Of a stretch of DNA of 64,000 nt, positions 48,872-59,627 are shown in pieces (the first letter of the stretch is position 1; each line of letters starts with the position of its first letter). The position numbers and the translations under genes were made by a program. Where the stretch lies: assembly GCA_032719365.1 (NCBI GenBank), contig CM064876.1:57159864-57223863 (forward strand). Reading direction: 5' to 3'. The DNA comes from Prinsepia uniflora. Taxonomy: Eukaryota; Streptophyta; Magnoliopsida; Rosales; Rosaceae. The notes under the pieces were generated by a model that saw only the letters and a list, made by a program, of their open reading frames with translations, was not told where the DNA came from and ran no database searches.

Positions 48872-51636
48872 TTACAGGACTCGTCCCAATCCCCCCGGGA
48901 TTAACACGGGATGACCCTGCTCCCGTCTGACACGAAGTGTCAGACAAGGGATATTTCCGACCTTTGCCCTCCCGGGCTATCAGAGTACGCCAGGATCCGG
49001 ATGAGGCATATGATATCTCAGTCTCTGCTACAGTCCACATCGTATCCAACCTGAAGGGTATTAAAAACAGAAAGACTGTGAGTGGACAAAACAAAGAGTT
49101 TATAAAAATATTTCCATAAAAGACCTTTATACCCTTCACTAAAAATCTTGCATGCATAGTAAAACCATTTATTTAAACACATATGTTTAAACAACCATAA
49201 TTAGGGTCACAGCCTCAAGTTCCGTAAATCCAAGTCACACGGACTCCTGCCCAAAACCATTTACTGAAAACCATAACATAATAACCATATGTGGGATCTC
49301 AGCCCAAAACCATTTATCATCATAAACACAATTTCCCAAACCAATTGAAATCATGTTTATCCATTATATTTCATATCCAAAACCTGTCACAGTAAAATAA
49401 AGCTACGCGTGTGCTAACCGGGGTCTTAAACCCAAGTCTCTCCATGGTCCACCCAGGTCAAAGTCCGTAGATCTATGACCCTCCCTGGAGGTAACGAACC
49501 ATGCCCATCCTGAGAGTAAGGAACCCAACTGGGGGGCGACTCCACTCAGTCAGTGCTCTGTGACTACTCCGGGGTCCACCCAGGACAACGACCCTCCCCG
49601 GAGGAGGCAATCATATATAAAGGACGGAATATGAAAAACCTTTTGAAATCATTCTTTAAACCTTTCCAGGATTCATGCCCGGCCCCCATAAGCCGTCATG
49701 AACCATAAAATCCTTTCAAGGGTTCATGCCGGTTCCCATAAACCTTCATGACCCGTACATCCATTTCAGGGGTTCATACCGGTTCCCATAAACCGTCATG
49801 ACCCGTAAAAACCATTTGTAACACATAGCTGGGCCCTAGGCCCGAATCCACATAGAAATTGGACCTCCAGTCCGAATCGTAAACCAACTGGGCCTTTGGC
49901 CCGATTCCGTAAATCAAATGGACCTCAAGTCTGAGAGTTACCTTTTCAAATCCAAAATCATTTCATGAAATCATAACTAAAACCATAAGTAAGGAAAATC
50001 AATGTAAAACCAGAAAACCTCGATTTACGTGCAAACACGTAAATCGCCTCGTAAAGCGTGAAATCATATAAATCACAAGCACCCAAGTCAACATCATAAA
50101 ATCATATTCATAATCCATATAAAACATTTATGCATGCATCACAGTTTAGAAATCAAAGTCCACTCACAGACCGTGCGAGTTGTTGCCTCGATTTGCGTAC
50201 CATAGGTTCTCCCGAGCCAATCGCTATCACCGGGACTCCCAAACCTGTCCAAATTTTAATAGAAGGTTACTAACTGCTTAATTAACCTCCCATTAAAGCC
50301 CCGTAATTTTTCCGAACTTTTTACTATTTTTAAACCGATCCTAAACCTTCAGACAGCCCGAAACATATCGAGACGATGTTCGATTGACACGAAACCAGTC
50401 CCAAAATGTTCGTTACATCGAATAGAAGATTTCAAATGTTGGAACCACCCTCAAAAGATGCCTCACGTGCCTGTACGCGCCCCTAGAAGGGACGATTCAC
50501 TGTTCATCTTCTCCAGCAGTCGAACTGGCCGGTTCACTGGTTGGCCAGTCCAGTTGGACCGGCGTGACCGGTTCACAGCTCCTCTCTTTCTCATTTTGGT
50601 CTGATTCCCTTCCTAATAAATACCTAAATTCCTATTTTGATCCTAGGAACTTGTTTGGATGATCAAATCCACCCAAAAACCCATGGTTCAATTCCCTCAA
50701 AAACGGTTCAACTTTTCCAGTTTTTCCACAGGGCTTCTCAGCCACTAACCACCACCAAAATTCATCTTAAAATCTTCCTAACATCATAATAAACCCATCC
50801 TAATCGACCAAAACTGTCCCTAATGTTTGAAATCGAAAATAGGAGAAAATGGGAAAAACCGAGCCATACCTCGGGTTCGGTCCCCGCCGTGCACGGTGGC
50901 TCCCTCCAGGCCGGCCACCATCATCCCCATCCCTTCCCTCACTTCCCTGGTTCCTCATATGGTCATGGGTGAAGGTTTGGATTGGGTTTTGGTGGAGCAA
51001 AGATGGAGAGAAATGGTGAGATCGGGTTGAGTGTTGTGGGGGATGGTTTGCACGACTAAGGGATGGTATGCATGTATGGGAACATAATGAGCAATGGATG
51101 AGTGACACTTGTCACTCATCCATTGGGCCCTTGTAAAATATCTGGCCCACTTAAGGACAAAAGATAACTCGTTTCGTAATTCGTGCAATAGTGCACTTGA
51201 ACTTCGTGAACCGTAACTTCGCCGTCGAACGTCCAAATTCAACGTGCCACCTGTCTATGGATTCGTATCGTCCCGTTCTACATAATAGTCCTCGGCCCTT
51301 GGCCATCGGACATCTCGGTAAAAAAAGTCAACATTTGCCCCTTTTTAACCAAAATTACTAAAATGCCCCTAAACTTCCGAACGTCACAACTTCCTCCTCG
51401 AACGTCAGAATTGAATGTGTCACCTGTCTATGAAGTCGTGACGTCACGAACTACGTTACTGTCATCGGTCAAAGTCCATTTGACCGCCCAAATGAAAAGT
51501 CAACGTTTTACCCACGTTAGGGGCAAAAAGGTCATTTTGCATCGTTCGTCCGATTTCGCCCAACTAATCACGGATTAGCCTCACTAATCGTGATTAGTCA
51601 CTAATATAATCATGGAATTTAGGATGGGTCGTTACA
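48872..51636 (-). mobile_element. Solo LTR F (A/B-type), minus strand, inside element B
   Basis: A 2765-bp unit is flanked by perfect GATGT duplications (48867-48871 and 51637-51641). Read on the minus strand it starts TGTAACGACCCATCC and carries the A/B-type motifs: GCCGTGCACGGC near 50887, a TRAGGYCCA minisatellite near 49850-49930, and the stem-loop GTCTGACAC/GTGTCAGAC at about 48925-48945. Its 3' end reads GGGACGAGTCCTGTAA, so the terminal CA has mutated. Confidence 0.9.
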
Positions 51637-52935
51637 GATGTGTTGATGGATCTCGGTCATGATCTTGATGTTCAAGTTAGGTGGAGAGCTTATTACCCTT
51701 ACTTGGACATTTGAACATGGGAATGTTGGGACGACTTCTTTTCGAAGTCAATCCGGTATGAAACGGTGGTTGCGTGAATCGAGGTGTCTACATTGTGTCT
51801 TGGCTTTTGGCTATGTAGATGATGGGACTGAACTTCTTTTCGAGGTTGATCTTGTATGGTGTTTTACTCGAGCGAGTAGGTGTCTGACGAGGTCGAATTT
51901 GGTCCGTCTTAGATGTGTGATTGGTAGGATTAGTTTCCCTATGAAGTCAATCTATTGTAAGGTGTTAATCGATTGAGCGGGTAACCGATAGGTTCAAATT
52001 TGGTATGTCTCGGTAGATGTGGGTGAGATTGGATGCCCAATTGGCATGAGTGGGTACGCCTTGGTGTGCGTGATCCAGATTAGTAAGTGTTGGAATTCGT
52101 GTTTGGAAGTAGACATTGTGTTACCGGTCGGGTGACCGTGGGACTTGAAATGGACGATGGGTTGGAGTTTTTGATCTGTCTAATACTAGATTAGACAGAT
52201 GGACTCCAGAATAGAAACGTGATTGGCTACGATCTAAGTTGTAGTGGACTGGTAGGTGGATGGATGTACGTACCCGGTACGTTGTTCGAGGTACGATACT
52301 GGACAGACTTGTGGTGTCCGGTGACGGTATATGGGATATACCAAGGGTACGTTGGTGAGCGTGTTGGTAGTTGGCTTAGCCCGATACCATTGGATTAGTC
52401 GAGGACGCAAACTGGACATTGGATATTGTGCACTGGGTCATGGTGTTTCTGATAGGTCCATTTACGAGTAGGTCGAGTGAGATGTCAGAAGTGTATACTC
52501 AGGATGAGTAAGTTGGTGGTTAGTGTAACCACAAGTAGTTATAGTGTCAGTTTTCAACTGGCGACTGTCAAGTGGTTACAGTTTAGTGGGATGTTTCAAC
52601 GTGGATCGATGGGTGAGATTTGGTGACTCCCAGTGGGAGCCGACGTCGGGATAGATTTGGGATTGAGAAAGGAACCGTCAAGTTGATTGTGTTAGCGAAA
52701 TGGCAGAATTGTTGGGTGATATAACCTCGAAACGTGTGATTACTGTCACTCGACGTGGTCGAGCGTAGTCGATGCGACGTGAGTGTTGGTGGAACGTCTG
52801 GTTGCAGACAAGTATCGTGCTGGTTAGTGGGTGTACAAGTGTACATTGATGTGAGATAGAATTTGATTTCGCGAGGTGATTGTGGAATCAGGATAATTGG
52901 AATTTCGAGGACGAAATTATTTAAGGAGGGAAGGT

Positions 52936-55736
52936 TGTAACGACCCGTCTTGAATTCCGGGATTAGATTAGTGATTAATTAAGGATTAGTGAGATTAATC
53001 GGTGATTAGTTGAGCAAAATCGGACGGACGGTGCAAAATGACCGTTTTACCCTTGGTCGTGGGTAAAATGTTGAATTTGACTCGAGGAGTCAAACGTACA
53101 AGGACCGATGACCTGACATAGATCGGGACGTCACAGGTTCGTAGACAGGTGGCACGTCAAAATCGGACGTCGGACGGAAAGGTTATGGTCACGGGATCGA
53201 AATTGAGAATTTACGTCTCGGGATTTGAAATATATATTATTTTAATCAATTGGAAGATATTTATGTGGGGCCCTTGGATGAGTGACAAGTGTCACTCATC
53301 TATTGGTGACTTTTACCTTAAAAAGTGGATCTTGATTTGATTGGTCATTAGGTTAATTAATCAATTAATTAAAAAAAACACACATATCTCAATTCTCTCT
53401 CTCTTCCCGCGAGTCATCTTCTTCATTTCCCTCTAACAAACACACATACCCAACCCCACAAACAACCCTTAATCTTGCCCTTTGATGTTGGACCATGAAC
53501 GAAGATTAGAGAGGGGACTGAGAGGAGTCGAATGATGGCAACGACGCAGGACGCCGTGGACGGTGGCCGGAGAACCGAAACTGTACGTTTAGATTCAAAT
53601 TTTGGGTTTTTGGATTTTGTTGGTGTTGATTGTTTCTAAGCTTAGGATGATGTTCCTTGAGCTCTCACGAGCTTGTAGGTGCATTTTGGGACGGATTTGG
53701 ACATTGGAGGTGGCTGGAATGATGACCGAAATTCTGGTCAAACCTTTCAACGGCCATAACGTTCAGATTAGGTACTTTCTGAAATTTCTAGGTTGATATT
53801 TGGAATCCTTGGGTTGAGTAGATGGATTTACATAGGTAGAACGTCGAATTTGGTTGAGAAACGAGTGAGATATCGAAGTTTGAAGTTTGGGGCATCAATG
53901 GAGTTTTTCCAGCGAGAAATTCCGGTGAGTCGCCGCCGAGTTGACTCGTTTCGTTGACTTTGAAATGTTGACTTACTGTACATGATGACGTTAGCGTTGA
54001 CTTTGCTGATATCAGCATTGACTTTTTGGTCAACATTTGACCAGAACTTTGACTCCCGCCTGGGGGCACATGAGAGCGTATTTTTAGGTGGGACTAGAAT
54101 CATTTTAAAAGTTTCGAAGATCCGGATCCAATGTCGGTGGTTTTGGGTCGAGCGGAGATCGTTAAGTTGGTCAAATCGAGGTTTTTCACCTCAGGAAATG
54201 TGTACGGGACACGTTGACTTTTCCAGGAAAGTTTAGGGGTTCCTAATATGGACTTGTATAGTTTAGTAGTAACCTTTGGGTATGATTTGGACAAGTCAAG
54301 ATGACTCGGAGAGGTCGTATAGTCCGGAGAGGCTTATGGAACGCATATCGAGGCGGCAGCTAGGACGGTTTGTGAATGGACCTTGATTTCTAAACGGTGA
54401 TGCATGCATAAATTTTTTATATGATTTATAGATGTGATTCTATGATGATGATTTGTATGATTGTGATTTATATGATTTCACGCATTTCGAAGCGATTTAC
54501 GTGTTTGCATGTAAATCGAGGTTTACGGTTTTGCACTGGTTATACGTGCTTATGGTTTTGGAAATGGTTTAATGAAATGGTTTTGGATTTGAAAAGGTAA
54601 ACTCGGGTTCGAGACTCATTTGTTTTACGAACTCTCGGACTTGATGTCTATTTGATTTAATAAGGGATCGGGTTGGAGGCCCAGTTGGTTTACGTACCGA
54701 ACTTGAGGCCCAATTAGTTTGCGCATCGAGCTCGAGACCCAGATGACTTACGTATCGGGCATTAGGCCCATTTAGTTTACAAAATCGGGCACGAGGCCCA
54801 GTTGGTTTATGAATTCGGGTCTAAGGCCCAATTATGGGTTATAGTGATTACGGGTCAAGACCCAAAAATGGATTTATGGTTCATGATGGTTTATGGGGAC
54901 TGGGCATGAACCCTTGAAAGGTTTTGAGAATGATTTCAAAAGGTTTTTCGTATACCATCCTTATACTTATGGATTGTCTCCTCCGGCGAGGGTCATTGGC
55001 TTGGGTGGACCTCGGAGTAGTCACGGAGCACTGACTGAGTGGAGTCGCCCCTCGTTGGGTTCCTTACTCTCAGAAAGACTATGGATTATAACTCCTAGGG
55101 AGGGTTATTGATCTACGGACATTGACCTGGGTGGACCCTAGGAAGACTTGAGATTTGAGACCTCAGGTAGCACGCGCGTAGCTTTAGATACCGTGACAGG
55201 ATTGGTTATATGATATATATGATAAACATGATTTCTTGGATTGCGAAATTGCGTTTTATGAATGATAAATGGATTTGGGCTGAGATCCCACATATGTTAC
55301 TATGTTATGGATTTCTGTAAATGGATTTGGGCATGGGCCCGTATGATTTGAATTTACGGAATTTGGGACTGAGACCCTATAAATGGATATTTAAATATAT
55401 GTGGTTTGATAAATGGTTTTACTATGCATGCATGCTTTCTAGTGAAGGGCATAAAGGTCTTTTATGAAATGTGGTTTATCAAACTATTACTTTTCGTCCA
55501 CTCACAGTCTTTTTTGTTTTCACTGCTCTTCAAGTTGATTACTTGTGCGGACTATAGCAGAGACCGAGACATCACACTTCTCCACCGGATCCTGGTGTAC
55601 TCTGGAAGCCAGTCGGGCTAACGGTTTTAATTTTCTCTTGTCTGACACTTCGTGTCAGACGGGATCAAGAGGAAGTGTCAGACGGGATCAGGAGCGTCCC
55701 TCGTTAATCCCGGGGGGATTGAGACGGGTCGTGACA
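52936..55736 (+). mobile_element. Element B, 3' LTR
   Basis: It starts TGTAACGACCCGTCTTG and ends GAGACGGGTCGTGACA. A small tandem duplication (GTGTCAGACGGGATCA at 55652 and 55675, period 23) distinguishes it from the 5' LTR. Confidence 0.9.
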
Positions 55737-56170
55737 TATATTCATAATTTTAATATATATTCTAAAATAATACATATATTATAAATTAAAACAAATATTA
55801 CCAAATATATGAATTACCCCATATTTCATATTAAAACATACATTACTAAAACATATTTTAGTAATAAATGATTACCAAATATATTACGAAATATTACCAA
55901 ATATGTGAAAAATAATTAGAATTTGATAATGACAAATAATAATAATAAAAATACAAATAATAATAAAATTATTTCAATTAGAACATATATTCTAAGTTAG
56001 ACTTTGATGATGATAAAAAATTAAGGAGCAAACACACATATATTCATAATTTTAATATATATTTTAAAATAAAACATATATGATAAATTAAAACAAATAT
56101 TACCAAATATATGAATTACCCCATATTTCATATTAAAACATACATTACTAAAACATATTTTACCTAATAA
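55737..56170. repeat. AT-rich tandem array, block 3
   Basis: The array resumes directly after B, with the right target duplication TATAT, a unit start at 55906 and a decayed further unit to about 56170, after which degenerate copies of its motifs (TTACCAAATATATGAATTA) continue to about 56350. Confidence 0.85.
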
Positions 56171-56831
56171 TACATTTTGAATTTTGAAAAAAAAAAACGT
56201 TTAAGGCTTCATTTTTTTTAATACATATTCATAATTAAGGAACAAAAACACATAAATTCATAATTTTAATACATATTATAAATTAAAACAAATATTACCA
56301 AATATATGAATTAAGCCATATTTTATATTAAAACATATTTTACTTTACCTAATAATAAATGTTGAATTTTGAAAAAAAAATTAAGGCTTAATCTATTTTT
56401 TCTATTTGGGGTTAAAAAACAAAATTAATAATAAATGATATAATTTATTATGACAAATAAATAATTAAATAAAATATGTAAATAATTTAAAAAAAGGGTT
56501 AACAAATTAAATGAAACGAAATGCGCGTTTCGTTCCATTGTATTCTTTACTCAACAGGGATCTCCTTCTCCTCAATCAATACGATCGATTTCGCAATTGG
56601 GAAAATCAGAGGGGCGACTAGACGAGGCGGCGACTGGGTGAGGGCGAGACGACGCGACCGCGCGAGCCATAGCGACGACGGACGAGAGGAGAGGGGTAGA
56701 GCTGCCGCTAGTCGTCCTCCGAGGAGTAGAGTGAAGCGGAGAACCGGGGATGCTGGATGCAGAGGTGGTTCGACTGGGTGGCCTCTCTTCTACTTGCTAT
56801 TGGCGTCGACGTCGACAGATCACCCCAACAC

Positions 56832-56865
<34 letters not shown>

Positions 56866-57097
56866 CCAATTTATGTTTTTCCTCTCAAGCGAAGGTGGTG
56901 AGTCCATCCGTAATTAATTTTTGTTTTTTTTCAATCATTTTGTTCGTCCGTGAATATAATTAAATCATACAGTATGATTGATTGAAATTGAAGCCCTTCT
57001 TGTGTTCAATCCGTGATTTCCTGTGTATGATTTGTTTTTTTTTATTTCGGTACTTCTCTGCCGAATTTCACTTGTGGGTTTAGTGGCTAGGTCCAAT
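56171..57097. other. hAT 5' region with GC-rich segment and poly-C run
   Basis: AT-rich sequence to about 56520 gives way to a sharply GC-rich block (about 56600-56830, full of CGACGACG and GAGGCGGCGACTGG-like runs), a 30-base poly-C run (56833-56862) and then AT-rich DNA again. It lies upstream of the minus-strand transposase only through the array and on the far side of A and B. A plus-strand frame at 56521-56901 crosses the poly-C run and encodes arginine- and proline-rich filler; I do not believe it is a gene. It may be a leader or promoter segment of the hAT or captured DNA. Confidence 0.45.
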
Positions 57098-57339
57098 ATA
57101 GGTAATTTCGACCACTATTGCCCAAAATCGACGATATCCGTCGATAATGCCTGAAATCGCCGATATTGGGGGAAGAAATACCTTCACCCCGTCTTACCTG
57201 CCGTCGATCGCAAAAACCGATATATCGGCGATTCTGTCGATATTTACTTCCGTGCTTCACCCCGACTTACGTGCCGTCGACCGAAAAAACCAATATATCA
57301 AGCGATATATCGACGCTTCTGTCGATATTTACTTCCGTG
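57098..57339. repeat. Right terminal and subterminal repeats of the hAT element
   Basis: CGATAT-rich sequence contains two direct copies of TCTGTCGATATTTACTTCCG, at 57233-57252 and 57318-57337 (period 85). The outer one forms the terminal repeat ending at 57339. The inner one may be an older end or a duplicated transposase-binding site. Confidence 0.75.
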
Positions 57340-57529
57340 CACCTGACTTCTGCTCACTTAGCCTCGCATCTCGTGATCGTTGAATAAATATTGTCCAACT
57401 GCAGGTGAGGTTAAATTTCATTATATCATTTAAGGTAATTCTGACGGTGAATTAATAGGTACACTGAATTTACACTCATTTTTACCTCAGTGCACTAATT
57501 ATTTGTTACACCTCATATTATATCTTGGG

Positions 57530-57539
57530 TATATAAATA
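57530..57539 (+). promoter_or_regulatory. Candidate TATA box of ATS3-type gene
   Basis: TATATAAATA lies 46 bp upstream of the ATG at 57585, which would give a very short leader. The hAT terminus is only 191 bp upstream. Confidence 0.55.
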
Positions 57540-57584
57540 TGACACACCAGATATACTTCCTGAGAAGGTTAAAAAAACACAGCA

Positions 57585-58770
57585 ATGGTGAAGGCTCTGA
57601 GTTTTCTGCTTCTCTTTGGTCTCCTTTTCATCATCACACAAGCCAGCAGATCAATTGTTCCTCAGCCACAGCCTCTCAGATCCTTCAACATCAACAATAC
57701 CCAGGTAACATCAATTCGTTTCCAACCGATTCTATTTATATAATTCTAGATACATTGATACACACCAAGAGTTTTAATAGGGGAAAACTTGTGACTTTTA
57801 CGCTCTCAAATTTTTGTTATGCACTTCTTTTGATCTGTATCGTTAGAATTAAGTAGATCAATTGAGAATAAAGAAGAGGACTCGTATTATGGATGTGAAA
57901 ATCATTGCCGTTTCGAAAAATTCAATTAAAAAAAAAACTTCTATCCCAAATGACCAATGTTTGCGAATAACAGAATAGACGGAGAAACTTTTGTCATGCA
58001 TTTCTTTTGATCTGTATCGTTAGAATTAAGTAGAACAATTGAGAATAAAGAAGAGGACTCGTATTATGGATGTGAAAATCATTGCCGTTTCGAAAAATTC
58101 AATTAAAAAAAAAACTTCTATCCCAAATGACCAATGTTTGCGAATAACAGAATAGACGGAGAAATATTATATTGATTTGTGTATTAACTAATATGACCTC
58201 TTACAGAAGAATGCAGGAAGCTGTTCTTACACAGTATCGATAAAGACTAGCTGTTCTTCATCCCAATATACACGAGATCATATCAGTATTGCATTTGGGG
58301 ATGGTTATGGCAATCAGGTACTCTTCATTCACATCAATGTACGGTTGAAGATTTACCGTCCAACAACATAACACCAAGTGCAACAATTATTACATGTAAC
58401 CGAGAAAAAGATCGATATACTGTTTCTGCTTACATTCTTCCCCGTTATTTTTGGCGATGATCAGGTGTACGCACCCAGAATCGACGATCCATATTCGAGG
58501 ACATTCGAGAGTTGCTCCACGGATACGTTTCAGCTTTCGGGGCCATGTACGTATCAGATATGCTATGTGTATCTGTATAGGAGTGGATATGATGGGTGGA
58601 AGGCAGACACAGTCACAATCTATGGATATTACACCAGAGCTGTCTCATTTTATTACAACTCTTTTGTTCCGAATGGCGTTTGGTTTGGATTTAATCATTG
58701 CAATGGAGCTTCAGCAACATTATCTTCAAGCACGGAGGCAGATGAGAAAAGATCGGTGCAGGTCTCTTGA
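57585..58770 (+). CDS. Embryo-specific protein 3 (ATS3) family, PLAT domain, secreted
   Basis: Exons 57585-57704, 58207-58317 and 58465-58770 have GT-AG borders and phase-0 junctions, giving 178 residues. Residues 1-21 form a signal peptide (MVKALSFLLLFGLLFIITQA). The mature part holds a PLAT/LH2-like beta-sandwich of the plant ATS3 family: SCSYTVSIKTSCSSSQYTRD, ISIAFGDGYGNQVYAPRID, CSTDTFQLSGPC, and GYDGWKADTV. Cysteines are numerous, consistent with an extracellular disulfide-stabilised protein. Arabidopsis ATS3 is expressed in embryos; the biochemical role of the family is not settled, with lipid or protein binding suggested by the fold. The reading frame is intact. A 177-bp duplication lies in intron 1, and a hAT transposon ends 245 bp before the start codon. 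Confidence 0.85.
57815..58168. repeat. Tandem duplication in intron 1 of the ATS3-type gene
   Basis: Two near-identical copies with period 177 bp: TCTGTATCGTTAGAATTAAG occurs at 57834 and again at 58011, and both copies run on to GAATAGACGGAGAAA. Only a handful of differences are visible, so the duplication is recent. Confidence 0.85.
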
Positions 58771-59285
58771 AGATTTCTGGTCATTTGTGGCTCTGGCTTG
58801 GAATGCTAAACTAGTGACATTTGTCATTTGGAAAAAAACAAACATCACCAAAGTCTTTTGCTTTCAGTTGAGCAATGGAAGGGGCTGGACCTTTGTTAGT
58901 GAAGACGAATAAAAATATTTTATCTACCAGTTATCGGTTTACTGGTATTTCATTAACTCCTTGGTTGCCGGTGTTTTATGGGTTATCTTTCAAAGTAGCA
59001 TTGTGTGGCATCGGTATGCGATGTTACAATCTGCTCCATCTTGATCCTCGTTTGTCGGGACATGAGAGTATTCCATTTTCTTTTTTAATACTGCATGAAT
59101 TAGGCACATTTTTATCCTTACTATAACTGATGAGTCAATACAAATGACACATAATTGTAAACTAACTCATAAGGCTTCATAGTAGTATTTTCCTACATCT
59201 CTAGCCATCATAACCTAAAGGACTACCTAAATCAAAATTTAGGACACTAAAAAGGTAATTTTGCACTGAATAATTTAGGATTATA
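58771..59285 (+). other. 3' region of the ATS3-type gene
   Basis: About 0.5 kb without a recognisable gene. AATAAA occurs at 58910-58915, a possible polyadenylation signal 140 bp past the stop. Confidence 0.4.
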
Positions 59286-59560
59286 CACTAGTAGGAAAAA
59301 GGTTTTAGGCAACACTACATAGGCAACAGAATTTATAAAACTGTTGCAGATACTAGTTTATGCATCAATTTTATATTTACTGTTACCTAATGTATAATAT
59401 AGTATCATTAATCATACTTAATGTTGCCTTTAACTACTTTAGCATCGGGAGTAATGTACCCTTGCCTTTAATATCTTTTAGTATCAGTATAATTGTTAAT
59501 ACCGATATAGCTGAGGTTTTTTTTTAATTGTTGTTAGTACCGTTACCTATAGTCTATGTA
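59286..59560 (+). mobile_element. Probable CACTA (En/Spm) transposon terminus, remnant
   Basis: CACTAGTAGGAAAAAGG at 59286 resembles plant CACTA ends, and the following 250 bp has repeated short units such as AGTATCATTA, TTTAGTATCAG and TTAATACCGATA, like CACTA subterminal repeats. No matching opposite end was found, so this is a fragment if correct. Confidence 0.4.
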
Positions 59561-59627
59561 GGTCCCGTGTTCGATCTAACCCCTCCTCAATTAGGAAGTT
59601 AAATTTTTTTACTTAAAAGAAACCTAA

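Larger units (their letters stand above)
38807..52935 (+). mobile_element. Element B internal domain, non-coding, split by C and F
   Basis: Pieces are 38807-39555, 47490-48866 and 51642-52935 with the target duplications between. No retroelement protein was recognised. It ends GAATTTCGAGGACGAAATT and the purine tract AAGGAGGGAAGGT. It shares patches with the interior of A, which argues for a conserved non-coding interior. Confidence 0.75.
36017..55736 (+). mobile_element. Element B: non-autonomous LTR retrotransposon with two nested insertions
   Basis: LTRs are 36017-38806 (2790 bp) and 52936-55736 (2801 bp), with 5-bp target duplication TATAT (36012-36016 and 55737-55741). The net interior is about 3.4 kb after removing element C and solo LTR F. 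The LTRs differ by roughly a tenth by eye, so the insertion is not recent. It is inserted in the same array unit phase as the right end of A. Confidence 0.9.
19120..57339 (-). mobile_element. hAT-superfamily DNA transposon, split by nested LTR elements
   Basis: The left end CAAGGATTGAAATATCGAT (19120) and the inverted right end CACGGAAGTAAATATCGAC (57339) match imperfectly, both followed by GATATATCG. The flanks CACCTGAT (19112-19119) and CACCTGAC (57340-57347) are an 8-bp target duplication with one mismatch, the hAT size. Both subterminal zones are rich in CGATAT. Inside are a decayed minus-strand hAT transposase, an AT-rich tandem array and a GC-rich leader-like segment. Removing element A (12.0 kb) and element B with one target copy (19.7 kb) leaves about 6.5 kb, a plausible autonomous hAT size. 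The transposon sits between LOLITA and ATS3. Confidence 0.8.

Noticed and set aside
56521..56901. Plus-strand frame with arginine-rich and polyproline segments
   Set aside because: The proline run is translation of the poly-C tract and the arginine run follows from the GC-rich repeats; no homology or splice context supports it.
58451..59126. Overlapping frames at 58451-58912 and 58875-59126
   Set aside because: The first is an alternative frame of ATS3 exon 3; the second lies in the 3' region with no family resemblance.
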